Of a stretch of 64,000 nt of DNA, positions 60,378 through 64,000 are shown in pieces. Origin of the DNA: Armatimonadaceae bacterium (GTDB lineage Bacteria > Armatimonadota > Armatimonadia > Armatimonadales > Armatimonadaceae); NCBI GenBank assembly GCA_030446525.1, contig JAUJNC010000001.1, positions 1 to 64,000 of the forward strand, given 5' to 3'. How positions within the stretch are numbered: the first letter of the stretch is position 1; each line of letters starts with the position of its first letter. Under the pieces are notes generated by a model. That model saw nothing but the letters and a program-made list of their open reading frames with translations. It ran no database searches and was not told where the DNA came from. Position numbers and translations under genes: made by a program.

Positions 60378-62492
60378 TTACTCGTGGCCGGCGTGGCCTT
60401 CGGCTTTGCGCTTCTCGTAGTCGGCGATGATCGGCTGGGCGATGTGGGCCGGGACCTCGGCGTAGTGCGACGGACAGGCGGTGAAGCGCGCCCGGCCGCG
60501 CGCGAGCGAGCGCAGGTCCACGGCGTAACGCAGCATCTCGGCCTGGGGCACCTGGGCGCGGATGATCTGGTAGCCGGCTTTGTCGGCCGGTTCGATGCCC
60601 AGGACGTGGCCGCGGCGGGAGTTGAAGTCGCCCATCAGGTCGCCGGTGAAGGCGTCCGGGACGGTCACCTCGACGTCGAGGACGGGCTCCAGCAGGACCG
60701 GCCCCGCCTGGTGAGCGGCGTTCTGGAAGGCGAGGATGCCCGCCATGATGAACGCGGCCTCCGACGAGTCGACGGGGTGGAACGAGCCGTCGTCCACGGT
60801 CGCCCGGATGTCGACGACCGGGTGCCCGGCCAGGATGCCGCGCGCCATGGCCTGGTGGACGCCTTTCTCGACGGCGGGGATGTACTGCCGGGGGATGGCG
60901 CCGCCGACGATCTTGTCCACGAACTCGAAGCCGCCGCCAGCCCCGCTGGAGGGGTGAAGCGGTTCGACCTGCAGCCAGCAGTCGCCGAACTGGCCGCGCC
61001 CGCCGGTCTGCTTCTTGTGCCGCCCCTGCGCCCGCGCGCGCCCGGTGACCGTCTCCCGGTACGGGATGCGCGGCGCGCTCGTGTTCATCTGCGCGCCGAA
61101 GCGGCCCAGCCGCCCGACGACGACGTCGAGGTGCGTTTCGCCCTGGCCCAGCAGCAGGGTCTCGCCCGTGTCCGGGTCGCGCCGGGTCTGGAAGCACGGG
61201 TCTTCTTCCAGAACGCGCGCCAGGGCGGCGCCCAGCTTGTCCTCGTCGCCCTTGCTCTTGGGCTGGGCCGCGAGGGCGAACGTCGGCTCGGGGAACGGGA
61301 TGGCGTCGTAGACGATGGGCCGGGCGCGGTCGCACAGGGTGTCGCCGGTCGTCGTGACCGACAGCTTCGCGACGGCCGCCAGGTCGCCCGCCACCACCTC
61401 GCTGACGGGCTCCTGGTGCTTGCCCCGCAGCAGGAACAGCTGCCCGATGCGCTCGTCCCTGTCCTTGACCGTGTTCCGGACGTGCGAGTCGCCGCGCAGC
61501 TTCCCGCTTTTCACGCGGAAATAGGTCAGCTTGCCGACATACGGGTCGGCCAGGGTCTTGAAGACGAGGGCGGAGAACGGCTCGGACGGGTCGCACTTGC
61601 GCCGCTCCTCCTGGCCGGTCTGCGGGTGCTTGCCCAGGGCCTCGCCCGCCTCGTCCGGCGACTCGAACTCCATCGCCAGGTGCGTGAGCAGGGGCTGGAT
61701 GCCGATCACCCGGGTCGCCGAGCCGCAGAAGACGGGCACGATCCGGCCGCCCAGCAGGTCCTCGTGGATGCCCCGCTCGATCTCGTCCTCGGTCAGCTCT
61801 TTGCCTTCCAAAAACTCCTCGATCAGCTGGTCGTCGCCCTCGGCGGCCACCTCGACCAGGGCCCGCCGCCACTCCTCGGCGGTGGCGCGCAGGTCGTCGG
61901 GGACCGGCTCCTCCTTGACGTCCTTCCCGGAGCCGACGTACGCCTTCATGGTCACCAGGTCCACGACGCCGCGGAACGTGTCGGCCGACCCGATCGGGAT
62001 CTGCGCGGGGACCACGTGCTTGCCGAACCGCTCGCGCAGGGCGTGGACCGCGCCGAAGAAGTCGGCGTTCTCGCGGTCCATCTTGTTGACGAAGACCGCC
62101 TCGGCCTTGCCCATGTCACGGGCCATCTCCCAGGCGGTTTCCAGCCCGAACTCCAGCCCGCCCGAGGACTGCGCCGGCGTCACCAGCAGCACGTCGTCCA
62201 CGACGCGCAGGGCGGCCACCCAGTCGCCGAAGAAGTCGGGGTAGCCCGGGGTGTCCACGCAGTTGAGGTAGCGCCCGTTCCACTCGCAGGGCGCCATGGC
62301 GAGGCTGATGCTGATCTTGCGCCTGGTCTCGTCGGGGTCGAAGTCGGTGGTCGCCGTGCCGTCGTCCACGCGGCCCAGCCGTTCCGAGCAGCCCGCGACG
62401 TAGAGCATGGCCTCGGCCAGCGAGGTCTTGCCCGCGCCGGAATGCCCGGCCAGGGCGATGTTGCGGACGTCGCGGGGAGCGTGTTCCTTCAT
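60378..62492 (-). CDS. fusA: Elongation factor G-like GTPase
   Basis: A 704-residue translational GTPase of the EF-G family. G1 GHSGAGKT is at 16-23, G3 DTPGYPDFF near 79 and G4 NKMDREN near 136-142. EF-G domains II-V follow, including GRGQFGDCWLQVEP and RGHVLGIE. It promotes translocation on the ribosome or, as a second EF-G paralogue, has an accessory role. The shortened and diverged G2/switch region (TTDFDPDETRRKISIS) points to the EF-G2-type paralogue. The 3' 100 bp are duplicated at 56747. Confidence 0.85.
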   Translation of the reverse strand: MKEHAPRDVRNIALAGHSGAGKTSLAEAMLYVAGCSERLGRVDDGTATTDFDPDETRRKISISLAMAPCEWNGRYLNCVDTPGYPDFFGDWVAALRVVDDVLLVTPAQSSGGLEFGLETAWEMARDMGKAEAVFVNKMDRENADFFGAVHALRERFGKHVVPAQIPIGSADTFRGVVDLVTMKAYVGSGKDVKEEPVPDDLRATAEEWRRALVEVAAEGDDQLIEEFLEGKELTEDEIERGIHEDLLGGRIVPVFCGSATRVIGIQPLLTHLAMEFESPDEAGEALGKHPQTGQEERRKCDPSEPFSALVFKTLADPYVGKLTYFRVKSGKLRGDSHVRNTVKDRDERIGQLFLLRGKHQEPVSEVVAGDLAAVAKLSVTTTGDTLCDRARPIVYDAIPFPEPTFALAAQPKSKGDEDKLGAALARVLEEDPCFQTRRDPDTGETLLLGQGETHLDVVVGRLGRFGAQMNTSAPRIPYRETVTGRARAQGRHKKQTGGRGQFGDCWLQVEPLHPSSGAGGGFEFVDKIVGGAIPRQYIPAVEKGVHQAMARGILAGHPVVDIRATVDDGSFHPVDSSEAAFIMAGILAFQNAAHQAGPVLLEPVLDVEVTVPDAFTGDLMGDFNSRRGHVLGIEPADKAGYQIIRAQVPQAEMLRYAVDLRSLARGRARFTACPSHYAEVPAHIAQPIIADYEKRKAEGHAGHE

Positions 62493-62767
62493 CGAAAATA
62501 CCTCCGTGTCGCGCTCACGTCCGCCTCCCCGGGTTTGCGTGCCCGAGGGGGTGGGCGTGGCAAATGGTGCGTCGATGCAGCCGTCCCGGCGGGGTATCCC
62601 CGGTGATGGTTTCGCCCCGAAGCGCGTCCACGTGATAGCCCGTTGCGGCTGCGCCCTTTGCCCTACTGTGTTACGAAAAGATTAACACACAGTTCGCGAG
62701 GAGGCCTTCGGGTTCCTTCCCGCGCCCGGCGGCACAGATCTCGAGGCAAGGCGCCGACGGGCCGCGC

Positions 62768-63340
62768 CTAGCCGGGACCTTGCTTCGCGTCGGCCTCGAT
62801 CGTTTCGAGGACCCGAAACAGCTTCTTGTTGCTCCTCCGAGTCAGTTTTCGGCATTCGTAGCCGCCGTAAAGCGTCCAGGGCTCGTATTGGTGTTTCCGG
62901 ATCACGGTGAGCGCCGCGGAGGCGAAACCTTCCGGCAGGTGTACCCCCGGCAGCACGACCGAGTGCGCTCCCAGGAGGACGTGGTCTCCGAACGTGACCG
63001 CCTCGCTCGTGCCGCCGAAGTGGTACTTCTCGGGCACGGAGGGCAGGTCGAGGGACGCCATGATGTAATCGGAAGAGGCGACGTGGATCGAGCAGCCCGC
63101 GGCGATGCCCACATAGCTGCCGATGGTCAGCGTTTGGCCGCCGCCGCTCATGGTCACGTTCGGGGCCACGTGGCAATGGGCGCCGATCTCCAGCGCGCAG
63201 GAGATGTAGGTGAAGTCGTCGATGATGGTGTGATCGCCGATCACGACGAGCTCGGGCCGCCGGATGCGCACGCACTTACCGACGATCGCGCCCTCCCCCA
63301 GGTACTTGAGCCGCTTCAGGTCGAAAAACAGGTTCTCCAT
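62768..63340 (-). CDS. Hexapeptide-repeat acyltransferase
   Basis: A 190-residue left-handed beta-helix acyltransferase. Successive imperfect [LIV]-G-x4 repeats (IGDHTIIDDFTYISCALEIG, then GAHCHVAPNVTMSGG and SYVGIAAGCSIHV) and a candidate catalytic His in this stretch are typical. The ATG at 63340 follows AGGGGACAGG. It lies 11 bp after the aminotransferase gene in the same direction. Probably acetylates a sugar or amino sugar for surface polysaccharide; the substrate is not determined. Confidence 0.75.
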   Translation of the reverse strand: MENLFFDLKRLKYLGEGAIVGKCVRIRRPELVVIGDHTIIDDFTYISCALEIGAHCHVAPNVTMSGGGQTLTIGSYVGIAAGCSIHVASSDYIMASLDLPSVPEKYHFGGTSEAVTFGDHVLLGAHSVVLPGVHLPEGFASAALTVIRKHQYEPWTLYGGYECRKLTRRSNKKLFRVLETIEADAKQGPG

Positions 63341-63351
63341 CCTGTCCCCTT

Positions 63352-64000
63352 TCAGATCACACCCACGCGTTCGCCGGCGCGCTCGAAGGCGGCCAGGGCC
63401 TCGTCGAGGTCGCCGCGGGTGTGCGCGGCGGTCGGCATGGTGCGGACGCGGGCCTTGCCCCGCGCGACCGTGGGAAAGACCACGGCGAGCGCGAGAACGC
63501 CCTCGTCCCGCAGCGCCCGCTGCAGCGCCTGGGTCTTTGCCTCGTCGCCGATCATGACCGGGGTGATCGGGGTCTCGGTCGCGCCGGTGTCGAAGCCCAG
63601 CCGCCCCAGACCCGCCTGCCAGTAGCGCGCGTTCTCCCACAGGCGCGGGGTCAGCGTCTCGTCGCCCTGCATCACGTCGATCGCGGCGATGCAGGCCGCG
63701 GCGACGGCCGGCGGCGCGCCGGTGGAGAACAGGAACGGGCGAGCGCGCTGGGTGAGGAAGTCCTTCAGTGCCGCCGACCCGGCGATGTAGCCGCCGACCA
63801 CGCCCACGGCTTTGGAGAGCGTCCCGAGCTGGATGTCCACGCGGTCCTTGACGCCGAAATGGTACGCCGTGCCGCGCCCGTTCTTGCCCATCACGCCCGA
63901 GCCGTGCGCGTCGTCCACCATCACGGCGGCGTCGTAGCGCTCGGCCAGGGCGCAGATCTGGTCCAGGGGGGCCACGTCGCCGTCCATCGAGAACACGCCG
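63352..64000 (-). CDS. KBL/AONS-type PLP aminotransferase, partial
   Basis: The C-terminal part of an alpha-oxoamine synthase (2-amino-3-ketobutyrate CoA ligase or 8-amino-7-oxononanoate synthase class). Visible are SMDGDVAPL, the cofactor-contacting MVDDAHGSGVMG strand, and GTLSKAVGVVGGYIAGS with the PLP-binding Lys. These enzymes join an acyl-CoA to an amino acid. Placed next to an acyltransferase, it may serve a lipid or glycan pathway instead of biotin. The gene continues past the window's right edge. Confidence 0.85.
   Translation of the reverse strand, partial: GVFSMDGDVAPLDQICALAERYDAAVMVDDAHGSGVMGKNGRGTAYHFGVKDRVDIQLGTLSKAVGVVGGYIAGSAALKDFLTQRARPFLFSTGAPPAVAAACIAAIDVMQGDETLTPRLWENARYWQAGLGRLGFDTGATETPITPVMIGDEAKTQALQRALRDEGVLALAVVFPTVARGKARVRTMPTAAHTRGDLDEALAAFERAGERVGVI

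Noticed and set aside
60384..62606. A 740-codon plus-strand frame opposite EF-G
   Set aside because: EF-G on the minus strand has all family motifs; the opposite frame is compositional.
1..64000. CRISPR arrays, rRNA or classical riboswitches
   Set aside because: No regularly spaced repeats, no rRNA-like blocks and no recognisable aptamer cores were seen on reading both strands.

Overview
This 64-kb window is GC-rich bacterial DNA. Secreted proteins with PEP-CTERM-like tails, a HAF-repeat protein, an EF-G paralogue and a KBL/AONS-type aminotransferase are compatible with a large-genome environmental bacterium such as Armatimonadota. That placement is inference; there is no rRNA or other phylogenetic marker, and I found no rRNA, tRNA or CRISPR array.

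Layout. (1) 1-8.4 kb: a cut-off HerA/TraD-like ATPase, a double-HTH regulator, secreted surface proteins, remnants of a PIN toxin and a Tn3 transposase, and a pair of membrane PH-domain proteins. (2) 8.4-26.9 kb: a plasmid-like accessory backbone. It has two winged-helix replication-type proteins, an Mrr-type nuclease, a full serine recombinase with a small overlapping partner protein, and two cassette-like units that repeat the partner and a recombinase fragment around different cargo. It also has an intact IS4-family element, a winged-helix protein with a pPIWI-associated-nuclease-like tail, and DUF932/SWIM plasmid genes. A recurrent promoter (GGTGC-N6-GCACC upstream of a -35/-10 pair) occurs at least four times and links this backbone. 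(3) 27.3-40.4 kb: a defence island with an HNH endonuclease, a type III-like Mod/Res pair, a 235-bp MITE, a GHKL ATPase plus STAS-like/wHTH pair, and an operon of a metallo-beta-lactamase-fold protein, an E2-E1-JAB triple-fusion protein and a four-helix membrane protein. (4) 40.5-56.7 kb: a decayed mixed region with a terminase fragment, a frameshifted PEP-CTERM gene, a frameshifted ECF sigma factor next to a large membrane-anchored protein, a paralogue of that protein, MscS, and a PAS/ATP-binding sensor. Several genes carry single-base frameshifts. (5) 56.7-60.4 kb: a two-gene AAA/STAND-like ATPase module bracketed by a duplicated 3' end of the adjacent EF-G gene. (6) 60.4-64 kb: EF-G-like gene, hexapeptide acyltransferase and partial KBL-like aminotransferase, which look chromosomal.

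The most interesting structural theme is that cargo blocks are bracketed by duplicated 3' ends of a neighbouring gene in three unrelated places: EF-G with the ATPase pair, type III res with the E1/E2/JAB block, and the serine recombinase with its cassettes. The most interesting system is the MBL + E2-E1-JAB + membrane-protein operon, a ubiquitin-like conjugation module next to restriction-modification genes and without an obvious ubiquitin-like substrate gene.
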